A stretch of DNA of 64,000 nucleotides. Origin: Isoetes taiwanensis (taxonomy: Eukaryota; Streptophyta; Lycopodiopsida; Isoetales; Isoetaceae). The notes under the pieces were generated by a model. It saw only the letters and a program-made list of their open reading frames with translations, did no database searches and was not told the DNA's origin. Where the stretch lies: assembly GCA_021234155.1 (NCBI GenBank), contig JAJEKV010000020.1, positions 6,244,563-6,308,562 on the forward strand, in the 5' to 3' direction. Below are positions 43,576 through 54,335 of this stretch, in pieces. Made by a program: the position numbers and the translations under genes. Position 1 is the first letter of the stretch. Each line of letters starts with the position of its first letter.

Positions 43576-45179
43576 TCATATCCAAGTTCTCACATTGCAA
43601 AGGACAACACACACAAGATCCCAAAAAGGGAGATGGACAAAGCCATGAGCAACCTCCATGCTATATGATTGTATGAGGGTAGATAATATTGAGAAGCTTG
43701 AAAACTTTCTCAACTAGTGGTTTGTAAAATTTATGAGGAAAACAAGTAACCCACATGCTCCCTGAATGAAAGAGCACACATTAAAACCATATACAACCAT
43801 ATATGAATGAGCACTATAGCCATATAACCATTAGAAACCATATAACCATTAAAAACCATTGAAATCTTGGCTAACATAAACCATTAAGAAGCATTAAAAC
43901 ATTATAACCTTATAACCATTAAAACATTTAACACTAACATTTAACATTAAAACATTTAACATTAACCATTAAAAAGCATTAAAACATTATAACCATTAAA
44001 ACATAGGCTTCCCCGAATTCATGTGCTGACGTGGCCCTTCGTCAGCGATATCTGACATGGCCACGTCAGCAATCCAGGTCACGGATGGCATGCCACACAC
44101 GTGACTCTAGGAGTGTCATAAATGCCACTTTTTTGAGGTTCGAGGGTGCAGCCAGAAATAACTGCACCCTCTTCCTCTTCTCCCGCGACCCCTATTCCTT
44201 CCATTCCTCTTTGTCTTCCCCTGTTCCGACTCCGGCAGCCGCCTGTTCCCCTGTTCCGCCTTGGCGCTCGATCGACTCCCGCATTTCCGAAGCAATCTTA
44301 TGACTGTAGCGTGGTCGATGGATCGCGACGCATCCAGCGACGAGGTTTTGGCTCAATTTGAGTTAGCCAGCAGAAAGTACTTCCTAAGAAGAAAGTGAGA
44401 AACCTTTTCTGTAAGTTTTTATATTCTTATACTGCTTGTTTATTGTTTTTTTGCAATTCCTTTACTACTGTGCTGCTCCTATTATTTTTTTAGAGTCTCT
44501 TTATATACCCTGATACATTTTCCAGCCCGACAAGTCCTTACTCTCGCTTTGCAAACACCTGTAGCAAAATGGAATCGAACTCTGCAGCTTCCTCCTCATC
44601 CAACAAATCTTCCAGGTATTTTTTTTTCTTAATATTTTCTCATTTGTCTGCTGTTTCAAAGCTGCTTCACTGCTTTCCTTTTGATTTGCTTTCTGTTTGT
44701 GCTTTCTTGTGTTTAGTTATTGTTTACTTGAATACCTTGTACAGGCATCAGTGTTCTTAGATGCTAATAGTAGTGGCAAGCACCCGACTTAGGAATCCTG
44801 AGAGATAGGAAGAAAAGTATTGCATAACAGTAAGAGAACTGTCTATGATTCATAAAAGAACATAACTATGCATGAAATTGCTTTACAGAAACTTAAAATA
44901 GGAATTGCCATACAGATTGAAAATTTCACTCACAGCATATCCTCCTTTGCAGGAGAGGTGCAGAAGGGAACCCGGCTTTCTCGATGATCGGGAATCCCGG
45001 AACTTGCCAACAATCCGAAAGTACGGGCCTTATTCTCGACTCAGTCGAATGTCTCGACTTCAGGGCGAGAACAGGAATGTACACGGATTGTTGGTCGGTT
45101 GAGGGATTCCCATTTCGCCCGAGAATAACGCCATTCTTGCATTCTCGACCGCGTGAGTTGAGAATGTCATACCTAGCCA
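43576..45179. other. Low-complexity and unassigned DNA
   Basis: 43770-44005 is a degenerate AT-rich repeat (ACCATTAAAA / AAACATTTAACATT). A CpG-richer stretch at 44160-44400 contains a short ORF at 44319 (MDRDASSDEVLAQFELASRK) and another at 44569 (MESNSAASSSSNKSSR followed by GTATTT). These could be first exons, but nothing confirms it. Confidence 0.4.
44024..44071. repeat. Inverted repeat, 13-bp arms
   Basis: TGCTGACGTGGCC (44024-44036) and GGCCACGTCAGCA (44059-44071) are exact reverse complements around a 22-bp spacer. ACGTGGC is also a G-box-like core. Confidence 0.75.
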
Positions 45180-46600
45180 ATGCCTCTAACCCGCCGACAA
45201 CACCCGCTAATCTCACACACGTGCGGCTCTAGTGCATTTAGTGCCTGCAGTGATCTTAGCCACTCTCCTTCAAACTATCTTGCTCGGATATTGCGAAGGG
45301 AAGTGGCTTTGACCGGGTCAGGGCCTCGGCCGCCACCAATTCTTAGCAGCCAATTCTCCGTGTATGGTCGCCGCGGCCTCTACCCGGCCGAGACCGTCTC
45401 CTTGAACCATCTTCGTCGAATATTGCGAAGGGGATGGGCTCTGACTCGGTGGAGGCCTCTACAACTAACCACAGGGAAACCACAGAGCTTGCTATCTGCA
45501 TTCTCGGCTCGCGAAATGAATGCCTTAAACCAACCCGGCCTGGAACCACCAAAGACTACATGTGTACTATCCGAGTTCACCGATGGCTAAAGCATTCTAA
45601 ACTGAATTAGGGAGAATGGGGAAGCCAACACTTGCATTCTCGACTGCGGAAATTAGATCCCATAACCCGACCAATTCTCACATTGTATGGTCGCGGTGGC
45701 CTCTACCCGGTCGAGCCACTCTCATGAACCATCTTCGTCGAATATTGCGAAGGGAGGGGCTGGGCTGGAATGGAAGAACCTCTACAACTTTCCACGAGGA
45801 AACCCATGAGGAGCTTGATAATGCATTCTGCGACTCGGTCGTGGGAATGCCTTAACCGGCCGACACTACATGTGTACTATGGGTTCTCGATGGCTAAGGC
45901 ATTCTCGACTGCGGTCGAGAATGTAGGCAGAAGCCAACACTTGCATTCTGTTCGCTTGATGTAGAATATATAACCCGACCAATTCTTCGTGTATAGTCCA
46001 TGATGGCCTCTACCGGTCGAGCCCTCTCCTTGAACCATCGTGAATATTAGAAGGGAGGGCGGGGCTCGATCGGGTGGAGGCCTCTACAACTAACCACGCA
46101 GGGAAACCGCAGAGTTTGTCATCGGCATTCTCGACTACTTGAAGCGGGGAATGCCTTAACCACCAAAGACACTACATGTGTACTATCTGGAGTTCTCGAT
46201 GGCTAAGGCATTCTCGACTTGCAAGTCGAGAATGCAGACAGGAAGCCAATACTTGCATTCTCGACTCGCAAGTCGAGAATCCCTTAGCCCGCTCCCACAT
46301 AGCAATGCCCGCTCTCGTGCATTCTCCAGGTGCCTGCAGACAGTCTGAGCCACTCTCCTTCAAACTATATTGCTCGACTATTGCGAAGGGAAGTGGCCCT
46401 GACTCTCTGCAGGCCTTTGGGTCTTAACACAGGCCTCTACAACTAAGCACTTTGTATTCTCCTGTTTTTAGTCCGAAGTGCCTCTAGCTTGTCTGAGCCA
46501 CTCTCCTTCGAACCATCTTCCTCGAATATTGCGAAGAGGAGTGGTTCCGACTGGGTGGAGGCCTCTCCGACTAACCACGGGAGGATGCATTTGTACCGCA
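45180..46600. repeat. Degenerate tandem array, unit about 300 bp, six copies
   Basis: The anchor CTCCTTGAACCATCTTCGTCGAATATTGCGAAGGG recurs with variation at about 45266, 45398, 45720, 46026, 46356 and 46503. Units also share GGAGGCCTCTACAACTAACCAC and GCATTCTCGACT. Copies are well diverged and some are partly deleted. Perfect TTCTCGAC..GTCGAGAA palindromes are embedded at 45902-45921, 46211-46232 and 46258-46279. Confidence 0.75.
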
Positions 46601-46715
46601 TCTCCAGGGCCTTAGACCTAGCCTGATCTATATACAACATTCCAAGAAAACATTCCAAGAAAAAATACACCTAAAACGGAACTGTTCACGTTTACCCCGA
46701 TCCAAAGAGCATCTC

Positions 46716-47099
46716 TCAACCCAGAGAGTAATTCATCTCTCGAAGCTGAAAAATGCTCGACAAGGAAACATTAAATCCTTCGAGCTTATGAGCAGTCCCA
46801 TGATCTAAGCACGGACGGCATGTTCTACACACAAAATAATAGGCATCTCTGAAACTCACCTCTTCACGCAGTAATTCCTTGGGCCATTGTATGACAGATC
46901 CCGCAGCCTCACCGAGAGTCTTTGCTTCTTCTGTCGGTCTCATCAAGAGTGCATTCGCATCTAATACTTGTATCAATGCGATTCTCGTGTATCCCCGTTC
47001 CATGGCGCTGCAGTGTAGAGTTCCCGTGTCTGGCAGCTCCTCTCCGCTTGCTACCTTAGCTCCGTGCTCATCGATCAAATCAACTAAAGGGGGATGCAC
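46716..47099 (-). pseudogene. DUF8039-like fragment (transposon-associated)
   Basis: A single minus-strand frame: LIDEHGAKVASGEELPDTGTLHC, then RIALIQVLDANALLMRP and TLGEAAGSVIQWPKELL. The pattern VAxG..VHg..L..V.V..v..L..P....T(I/L)xxAxGxxVxWP is the one I associate with the DUF8039 domain of CACTA-type and related plant transposons. There is no start context or terminal repeat. Confidence 0.4.
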
Positions 47100-47497
47100 T
47101 TATACATAAAGGGGGTATGGCATCTGCATTCGGAGGGTAGTAAAAAACCCCCCTTGTATACACAATTTTAAAAGGCAATTTGACCCCTATGTGTATAGAT
47201 ATTGCTCCAGATCAGTGCCTAAAAACACCCCTAACCCCTAAGTATACGTACGTAAATGGTCCAAAAAACACCCCTCCATTGAACTCTCATGGGTTATACG
47301 CTATTGAAAGGTGAATCCCCCGGGGTTTGGGCGGGCTAAAGCCGACCGTGTTGTACCCTTAGCCCGCTTTTTTTCTTAAATGATTGTATGTCCTTAAATT
47401 CAAATTTAAGAACACGCCCGACCTTTTTTACGTGCAGTCCTAAAACCTCCAAGGTGCGGAGGAGGCTTAATTTACAGAAGGGTTCGAGCAGGAAGAA
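47100..47497. promoter_or_regulatory. Probable upstream region of the methylase-like locus
   Basis: No coding. Contains C-rich short repeats (ACACCCCTAACCCCTAAG). It precedes the first ATG considered for the next gene, but no clear TATA box was identified. Confidence 0.3.
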
Positions 47498-48552
47498 GAT
47501 GCGGGGGCATACAGACATGACGACTCCGTCCAAGAAGCAGGGCGCCGGAGCGGAAGCTGGTTCTAGCGGCAGCAAGAGGAAAAAGACAGGTGCTCCAGGT
47601 GAGCTCTGAGGTTTTTCTTTGGTCGGAATACCTTTACTGATCCATCCTTTGGTCTTGCAGCATTCACCGCGGACTCACTAGTGATCACTGGCCGAACTCT
47701 GTTCTTCGTCATCGAGGGATTGGAGACAGAGCTTCTTGACACACCAGCAGATTCTTGGTGGTATGTCGAGGTATCAACAAGTGGGAAGGAGAAAGATCTG
47801 TTTCTCCACCAAAGGGATAAGGAGCTCCGGAGACAAGTACAAGAAGGTCGGTGTTGTGCTCTCCGGCTCTGCGCCAGATTCGAAGCATTTAACAATGTAT
47901 GTGGAAGACTGCCAGAAGAGTAAGTTCTACCACACGAAGAAATTATCAGTTTCAAATTATTCTCACTCTTCAATGAGCAAGTCGAAGGGCACCGACAAAA
48001 GGCCGGCGCCTTTAAACTGTCAGAACCTTGGGTGGAAGGATCTGGAAGGGATGAAGGAGGCCGGAACCCTAACATCCAGGGAGCTTGGAATGGAGATTTC
48101 CAGAGTCAGGGAAAAACTGTTCAACACAGAGAGCTTCACTTCCAGTGTGCTGAAGACTCTACAGCACTCGGAAGTTACAAGGGAAGTTGTGGTTCATAAA
48201 GAAAAATCTCTGGACAGGACCACAGATGTAGATGACATCACACGGGAGGAATCAGATGATGAAGCAGACGAAGATATGGTCGACTCCCCATTAATGGATC
48301 CAGATGAGCAGATCAGGATTTCACAGAGAGGGGCACAGAAAATGGAGCGGCTGACTCAGTATTATCCGTTGGGAATATCACACAAGCTGTTGTTGGACAT
48401 CAGACGCCTGAAGGTTTGCACGGGAGATGCCGTCTTGTTCAACCACATGGAATTTAATCCAGCACACATGCTGGAGATTCTGAACCTGATGGTGCGACAT
48501 CCTGTTGCAGATCCAATGCCTGCGGATGTCATACCTTTCAGCAGATCGACCG
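47498..48552 (+). CDS. Methylase-like locus: N-terminal exons
   Basis: Exon 1 (47498-47598) encodes MRGHTDMTTPSKKQGAGAEA and a Lys-rich end, with donor CCAG|GTGAGC. Exon 2 begins 47661 (CTTGCAG|CATTCACC), in phase, with FTADSLVITGRTLFFVIEGL and SGKEKDLFLHQRDKEL. At about 47826 the reading must shift to continue as GDKYKKVGVVLSGS, HLTMYVEDCQKSKFY, KRPAPLNCQNLGWKDLEGM, ELGMEISRVREKLFN and an acidic EESDDEADEDMVDS. It ends at GACCG|GTGAGT. I do not recognise the domain. Basic and acidic tracts suggest a nuclear protein. The shift could be an error or the first sign of decay. The intron that follows holds a copia element. Confidence 0.55.
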
Positions 48553-49233
48553 GTGAGTTGTTCATGATGAAATAATGGTTCATGTCACATATGGAAAATA
48601 AAAAGCATGATACAAAGGGAAAATAGAAGGCATGGTGAACACGTTATATGGACAGGTGCACGCATCAAGTTTATTAAACCAGTGTATAAATAGGAGGCTG
48701 TGTATCGATCAAAGTAGGAGATCCAAAACTAAGTGTCAGTACGGACAGATTAAAAGTCTTTCTGTTATTGTTGTTGCCAGATCTGCAGGGCCGAATTTCT
48801 GTTATTGTTGTTGCCGGATCTGCATAACTCAGAGCCGGATCTGCATTCTAAAATTGTCTGAGATCTCCCGAACAGATTGAAGAGGCTTTGTTAGCCGGAT
48901 TGTTGCTCAGGCTTGATTGTTGCTCTGGCCTTGTTGGCCGGATAGCTGTTGCTGCGGTGTATCACCATATGTTCTGTGCTCTGGCTTTGTTAGCCGGAAT
49001 CATTGGCTGCAGCGAATCGCTGATTCAGTGGGCAGTTGATTGACTGTGAAATTTCTCTTTATCTTCTTCTATTACAGTAACAGACATGGCTATTTGAATA
49101 GAAGAGTCTGCAAGATTGCACTTATATCAGGTTTTTTTTCCTTCTGTAAGATTTGATACAGTGTTATTTGAAGTGCTTGTTGTGAAAAGCTATTTGTATT
49201 TGTGGTTGTTTTTATACTAAGAAACTAATAGTG

Positions 49234-49246
49234 GTATCAGAGCCTA
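49234..49246 (+). other. Primer binding site of the deleted copia element
   Basis: TGGTATCAGAGCC, the initiator tRNA-Met type, lies just after the left LTR. Confidence 0.85.
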
Positions 49247-49247
49247 T

Positions 49248-50926
49248 ATGGCTAGCCGGTTTGGAGCTTCCCTGCTGAGTGCAGTGGATGTGTATAATGG
49301 TGGGTCTGGATTTCAAGTATGGAAATCCAAAATTAAGAGGATCTTGAAGACTGAAGGAGTATGGGATATTGTGAAGCCTCCGAAGGGTGCAGATGAGCTG
49401 CACAAAGCAATGGCAAAACTCGAGAAGCTGAAACTGAGTGATGAGGAAGTAAAAAAGGAGAAGAAGTCCAAGGACAAAGCTGGTGCATCTGATACATCTG
49501 CAAAAATAAACGAAGCAAAAGGTATCATTTGTAGCAAGGTTAGTCCGAGCATTTTGTTGAGATTGCAAGGATTATCACCGGGTAAAAGCATGCTAAGGTG
49601 TACCATCTAAAGTTCTTTTTAGGGAGTGCAAAACTACCCAAAAAAGTACCCAGCACTGGGTACTGGGAACTTCCATAAATGTCTCAATAAACAATAAGTT
49701 TGAGAGTTGATTCATTCATTTTAGACTCTAATAGTATTGTTATCCTCTACTACTATAGATTGACATGTTATTGACCTTCAATTCAAAATTTTTGGATTGA
49801 TTTTAATGGAAAGAAAAAACAGAAAGTACCAGTTTTAAAAATACCCAGTGTAGGTACTTTTGAGGGTTCCAAAAGTGGTACACCGTAGCATGCTTTCACC
49901 CCACCGCAAGAGATGTGGCTGTATCTTCTCAAAAATTATGAAAGTAAGTCATCTTCGCAAATTGATGTTTTGGAAAGGGAACTAAGACGTCTTAAATTTC
50001 ATGATGGTGATAATCTAGAAGTATTTTTTCAAACTTTGGATATGATAGTGTTTGATTTAAAAGCTGCTGGTGCTGTATTATCCAAAGAAGCTGAGATATT
50101 AGCTATCTCAAGAGCTTTCTCAGCATATGATGAGCAGATTGCAATGTTTCTGAGGAATGTAGCAAAGAATCGTGAACAAGCAGAAAGGATAGTCCGAACT
50201 GAAATTGAGCAAAAGAAATTAGTAAGAAACGATGATGAAGGGGCTGAAATTCTTTACACAAGAGGTCGCAAAGGTAGAGGAGGTAAAGTTGGTCCATGTT
50301 TTGCATGTAATGAGTACGGGCATATAAAAGCTAATTGTCCAAAATTAGGCAAAGAAATATCATGCTATAACTGTGGGGGGAAAGGTCATATGTCACCAAC
50401 TTGTTCTAGTCCAAAAAACAAAGGAAGAATTGCAGGTAATAGAGGAGGAGCTTCACGAGGAAGAGGTCGGCGCAGATCAAATTCCGTGAATATAGCTGTT
50501 GAATCCACTGAACAAGAAGAAGATACTGAGGTAATACCTGAGATCTGCATTGGTATTAAAGAAAATACTCGTGCTAATTCTCTTGTGATAGATAGTGGAG
50601 CTGAGCGATCCGTAGTCAGCTCTCCAGATATGCTTGTTGGATGCTCAATGTCTGGACCAAGACATATTCAGTTGGGCAATGGGAGCCTGCAACAAGTTGA
50701 AGGAGTAGGGATGCTAGAGTTGTTTGATTTGGAAGGCAAACCTGTAAGCCTGAAAGATGTTTTGTGTGTGCTGAATTTGATCAGAAACTTAATTTCTGTA
50801 AGTCAGATAGTAGACTTGGGTTATAAGGTAGTATTTGAACAAAAATATTGCAAGATATTGCGTGATAATAAAAGAGTTTTCTTAGCAAGAAGAATTGGTG
50901 ACAGGTGCATGCATCAAGTTTATTAA
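49248..50926 (+). pseudogene. Copia gag-protease, split by a MITE
   Basis: The first part (49248-49594) has GGSGFQVWKSKIKRILKTEG and KINEAKGIICSKVSPSILLRL. After the MITE the frame from 49913 gives EMWLYLLKNYESKSSSQIDV, a gag body, two zinc knuckles (CFACNEYGHIKANC, CYNCGGKGHMSPTC), a Gly/Arg-rich stretch, and the protease motif LVIDSGAERSVVSS. It ends by reading into the right LTR. Similarity to the element at 12.8-20.2 kb (KNYE..SSQID..LE.EL) shows common descent. Confidence 0.88.
49595..49886. mobile_element. hAT-like MITE with 8-bp target duplication
   Basis: AGCATGCT flanks both ends (49587-49594 and 49887-49894). The terminal inverted repeats are AAGGTGTACCA and, on the other strand, ACGGTGTACCA. 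At 292 bp, with an 8-bp duplication and no coding capacity, it fits a non-autonomous hAT element. It interrupts gag. Confidence 0.8.
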
Positions 50927-51475
50927 ACCAGTGTATAAATAGGAGGCTGTGTATCGATCAAAGCAGGAGATCCAAAACTAAGTGTCAGTACGGACAGATT
51001 AAAAGTCTTTCTGTTATTGTTGTTGCTAGATCTACAGGGCCGGATTTCTGTTATTTTTGTTGCCGGATCTGCATAACTCAGAGCCGGATTTGCATTCTAA
51101 AATCGTCTGAGATCTCCCGAACAGATTGAAGAGGCTTTGTTAGCCGGATTGTTGCTCAGGCTTGATTGTTGCTCTGGCCTTGTTGGCCGGATAGCTGTTG
51201 CTGCGGTGTATCACCATATGTTCGTGCGGCTCGCTTTGTTAGCCGGAATCATTATCGCAGCCGAATCGGCCGATTCAATGGGCGTTGATTGATTGCGGAA
51301 ATTTCTCTTTATCTTCTTCTATTACAGTAACAGACATGGCTATTTGAATAGAAGAGTCTGCAAGATTGCACTTATATCAGGTTTTTTTTTTCTTCTGTAA
51401 GATTTGATACAGTGTTATTTGAAGTGCTTGTTGTGAAAAGCTATTTGTATTTGTGGTTGTTTTTATACTAAGAAA

Positions 51476-51750
51476 CCTGAAGTCTGAGGAAGACCTGAAG
51501 TTCAGCTGGAAGTCTGAGGAAGACCTGAAGGGAAAAGACGTCCGGTTCTGTGTAGTAGATGGTTAGCATTCAGTGAGGGCAGCGCAAGTATTGCAGACGG
51601 AGAAGGAGGTGCCGCAAAGGATCAAGGAGATATGTCAAGCGAGAGTGCAGAGTTCTTTCACGAGACGCCAAAGAACTAAGTCGGCCAAAGATTAGCCAAC
51701 GCTAACACAATAGCAGCAAAGTGCCAGCTACATAAGGTAAATAACTTCGA
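51476..51750 (+). CDS. Possible internal exon of the methylase-like locus
   Basis: Directly after the copia element an open stretch reads LKSEEDLKFSWKSEEDLKGK then DVRFCVVDG, containing a tandem duplication (AAGTCTGAGGAAGACCTGAAG at about 51480 and 51512). It is charged like the neighbouring exons and could be an exon with a donor at GATG|GTTAGC. No acceptor survives because the copia element abuts it. Confidence 0.3.
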
Positions 51751-51758
51751 TTCGCAGC

Positions 51759-51986
51759 TTCTCGACTCGCGAGTCGAGAAAGCCCTAGCATCCTATCATT
51801 GACATGGGGGTTTTCGATCGCTGAAAGTCGAAAAGTTCTCGCATCCTTTGATTTTTCCGTCGAAAGCCGTGGAAACACGTAAAAATCAAAAGATGCGGAG
51901 CTTTCTCGACTCGTGAGTCGAGAAAACCCAGAGAAGTAAAAGAAAATTAAACATTCAAGGGACTTTCTCGACTCGCGAGTTGAGAA
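51759..51986. repeat. CpG palindrome copies 1-3
   Basis: The core CTCGACTCGCGAGTCGAG (perfect palindrome, 22 bp with flanks TT..AA) lies at 51759-51780. One-base variants are at 51903-51924 (TCGTGA centre) and 51965-51986 (AGTTGAG). Confidence 0.92.
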
Positions 51987-52007
51987 ACCCCGGGGCGGTA
52001 AAGAACA

Positions 52008-52535
52008 TTCGAGATTAATGGTCGACGACTGAAAGCATCGAGCCTTCCCATCCTTTTTTCCTCGGCCTCTTTGGGCAATGTCGCTTAGTTTCTATTCTAA
52101 GTTGCATCGTTCGAAGAGGCGCGGCAAGAAAGGATTTGGGAATGAGCGGTGCTTTCACTCTGGCCTTCACTCTCGCACCATGTTCTCTCCTCTCCCGAGA
52201 GAATTCTCGACTCGCGAGTCGAGAAAGTCCCTTGAATCTTCTCCTTACTTGTGCTCCTCTCACTTTCTCGACTCGCGAGTCGAGAAACCCCAGGGCAATA
52301 GAGAGAACACTGGAGATTAATGGCTGAAGAGAAAAAGCATCGAGCCTTCCCAGTCTTTCTTCGCCCGCCTCTTCGGGCAATGTCGCTTAGTTTATATCCT
52401 AAGTTGCATCGTTCGAAGAGGCGTGGAAGAAAAGACTTGGGAATGCGCGATGCTTTCTCTCTGGCATGGACTCTCCTACGTTTTCTTCTTTCCTGTGGGT
52501 ATTCTCGACTCGCGAGTCGAGAAACCCCTTGCATC
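52008..52535 (+). repeat. Tandem duplication with palindrome copies 4-6
   Basis: A unit of about 300 bp (AAAGCATCGAGCCTTCCCA.. GGGCAATGTCGCTTAGTTT.. TAAGTTGCATCGTTCGAAGAGGCG) is present at about 52032 and 52336. Palindromes at 52204-52225, 52265-52286 and 52502-52523 sit at equivalent places in the two units. This is intronic DNA of the methylase-like locus. Confidence 0.85.
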
Positions 52536-52613
52536 TTCCTATTTAGTGTTTACTTCGGGTGTTAGTGGATACTTTCATGTTCTAACATTGGGACATTTAC
52601 TGAATGCAGCCCG

Positions 52614-54218
52614 TATCCTGAATAGATCATACACGCTCGGCAACAGTGGAAAGCATTGGGTTGTCCTCAGCGTCCTAAAGGAAACAGGGCTCCCTCGGAT
52701 AAGTGGAAGACCTTTGAGAAACTCTGCAGATATGTTCTGCTGGAAGGCCAGGAAGATGATGAGGGGGAGGATGAAGAGGAGAAGAAGAGAACACCAAGAA
52801 AGGGCAGGGAGTCTCTCTCAGACCAATATGACCTCATTCTTAGCACTGAGGCGGTGTGGGAGAAATGGACTGAGATATGGGCTCAATGGACAAGAGGCAA
52901 GCTGAAGGACAGCAATGGGGAATTTCCATGCAAGCCGGACCCAAAGTTGTTCGACAGGCAATTTATGAAAAGGATACAGAGCCTGACCGACAAGGAAACG
53001 CTTGATCTACAGGGCAGAATCCTGGATGGAACAATCCTGCTAAGGAAAAGTAGAAGCTCAAAAATGCAGGACGCAAAGGATTATGCCACAGTCCTAAAGA
53101 GACGGCGTGCGTTGGAAGAAGGCATCACGGAGTTCTGCAATGTTGCTTCCAATGAATACCATGACTTTGATTATTACAAGGAAAAGGCTGCCCTTGATGA
53201 GGAAGACATGAAGGAATTGAATCGTCTATGTCAACCCTACATCAACACCGAGCTAAAGCGTAACGTCAAAACCCTTCCCTTCCCTGAACGTGCTATGGCA
53301 ATTCTGAAGAGGAAGCTTGGATTCGGGGTGGTCCCATTTAAGGCTGATGATAGCTCCTCTCCGTTCCTGGTAACATTGGGACACAAGGGATTTGGTGGTC
53401 TGGAACTGGCACCTGGGCCCGTGGCACTATTTGCCATCAATATGATCGAAGACCCCACCCTTTTTTATGACAAAGCTAACATAGAGCAGTGGTACAAGAC
53501 GTGTCTGGACATGACCGGCCTGGATACTTTTAGTTTCCTTGTCTTTTGCATGCCGGGCAATCAGACAACTACTATCTCCCAATGGGCAGCTGATATTAAC
53601 TTCACCAACAAGATCTTGTACTCCATATACGAACTTGAACACGAGTGTAGACTTGGCTTGCCGAAGGCACCAAGCTTTGCCAATATAGTTTTGGTTTTGG
53701 TTTCAAGATCGGCTGTAGACCTGGACAAGTGGTGGTCTAGCGAACATCATTATCTCGACAGGTTCATGATTTCTCAAGAGCAGATGGAACCCTGGAAGGG
53801 CGGCAGATTTATGGAGGATGTGCCATCGATGGACAAAGTCAGCATTGATGGTGCGACAGGTCCTATACATAGAATTCCTATCCGGCCAAGAGTTATCAAG
53901 TACTTCATAACCAGCTTGGTCGAGGAAGATCGAATTGTATGCGAGTGGTACATGAATGGCTTGTTCTCTCAGGGGGCTATGTTGTATGGAATGAAACCTA
54001 TATCCGTGGTTGGAAATAAGGACATGGTTGAAACCATTCGGTCATACCTAGATCTGCTTCATGAGCATTTCAAAGGGAGGAAGACAAATGGAAGCAGTAA
54101 GGACGACGATGACGAAGACAAACCTGAGAGCGAGGGAGAGAAACATGACGGAGACGAGAATGTTGAAGGTTTAGACCAGAATGCTGCGGAACAAATTCTT
54201 GAGAATCTGAGATTGAGG
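52614..54218 (+). CDS. Methylase-like locus: main exon with degenerate DNA N-methylase fold
   Basis: An uninterrupted frame of about 521 codons starts in the track at 52656. The N-terminal part is very acidic/basic (EGQEDDEGEDEEEKKRTPRK); a helical middle part follows. From about residue 225 the order resembles a Rossmann-type DNA N4/N6-methylase: IEDPTLFYDKANIEQWY (about 265) at the place of the DPPY motif, TFSFLVFCMPGNQTTTISQW like the LVFCxxEQ strand, then HRIPIRPRVIKYFITSLVEEDRIVCEWYMNGLFSQGAM (about 410-435) where active enzymes have RP..LI..F and DPFxGSGTT. Both catalytic signatures are altered, so it is probably inactive or repurposed. An acidic tail (SSKDDDDEDKPESEG) ends at GATTGAG|GTGAGT. 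The upstream acceptor is CTGAATGCAG|CCCG (52611), though a frame adjustment is then needed. The fold call is inference. Confidence 0.6.
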
Positions 54219-54276
54219 TGAGTTCACTTTGCTCTCTCGGTGTCGAGAAACCTTTCGGGACTTTAACTTTTTTCCA

Positions 54277-54298
54277 TTCTCGACTCGCGAGTCGAGAA
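54277..54298. repeat. CpG palindrome copy 7
   Basis: Perfect 22-bp copy within the 120-bp intron between the methylase-like exon and the phosphatase-like exon. Confidence 0.95.
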
Positions 54299-54335
54299 AA
54301 CTCGTTTCCTATCTGACATCTCTCATCATTTCAGG

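Larger units (their letters stand above)
48652..51475 (+). mobile_element. Internally deleted copia element in an intron of the methylase-like locus
   Basis: Two direct repeats (about 48652-49225 and 50903-51475, from GACAGGTGCA to ACTAAGAAAC) act as LTRs. A TATA box (GTGTATAAATAGG) lies only about 30 bp after the start of similarity, so the true left LTR start is further upstream and the right LTR is truncated. A PBS TGGTATCAGAGCC follows the left LTR. The interior holds gag and protease only. It joins the right LTR in the middle of the post-protease segment at GACAGG, a six-base microhomology, so integrase, RT and RNase H were deleted. Confidence 0.82.

Noticed and set aside
45180-46600. 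CRISPR array, because of regularly spaced palindromes
   Set aside because: The DNA is eukaryotic, spacing is irregular, the spacers are themselves related repeats and there are no cas genes.
47563-48075. 170-codon minus-strand ORF
   Set aside because: Antisense shadow of the methylase-like locus exons, whose splice sites support the plus strand.
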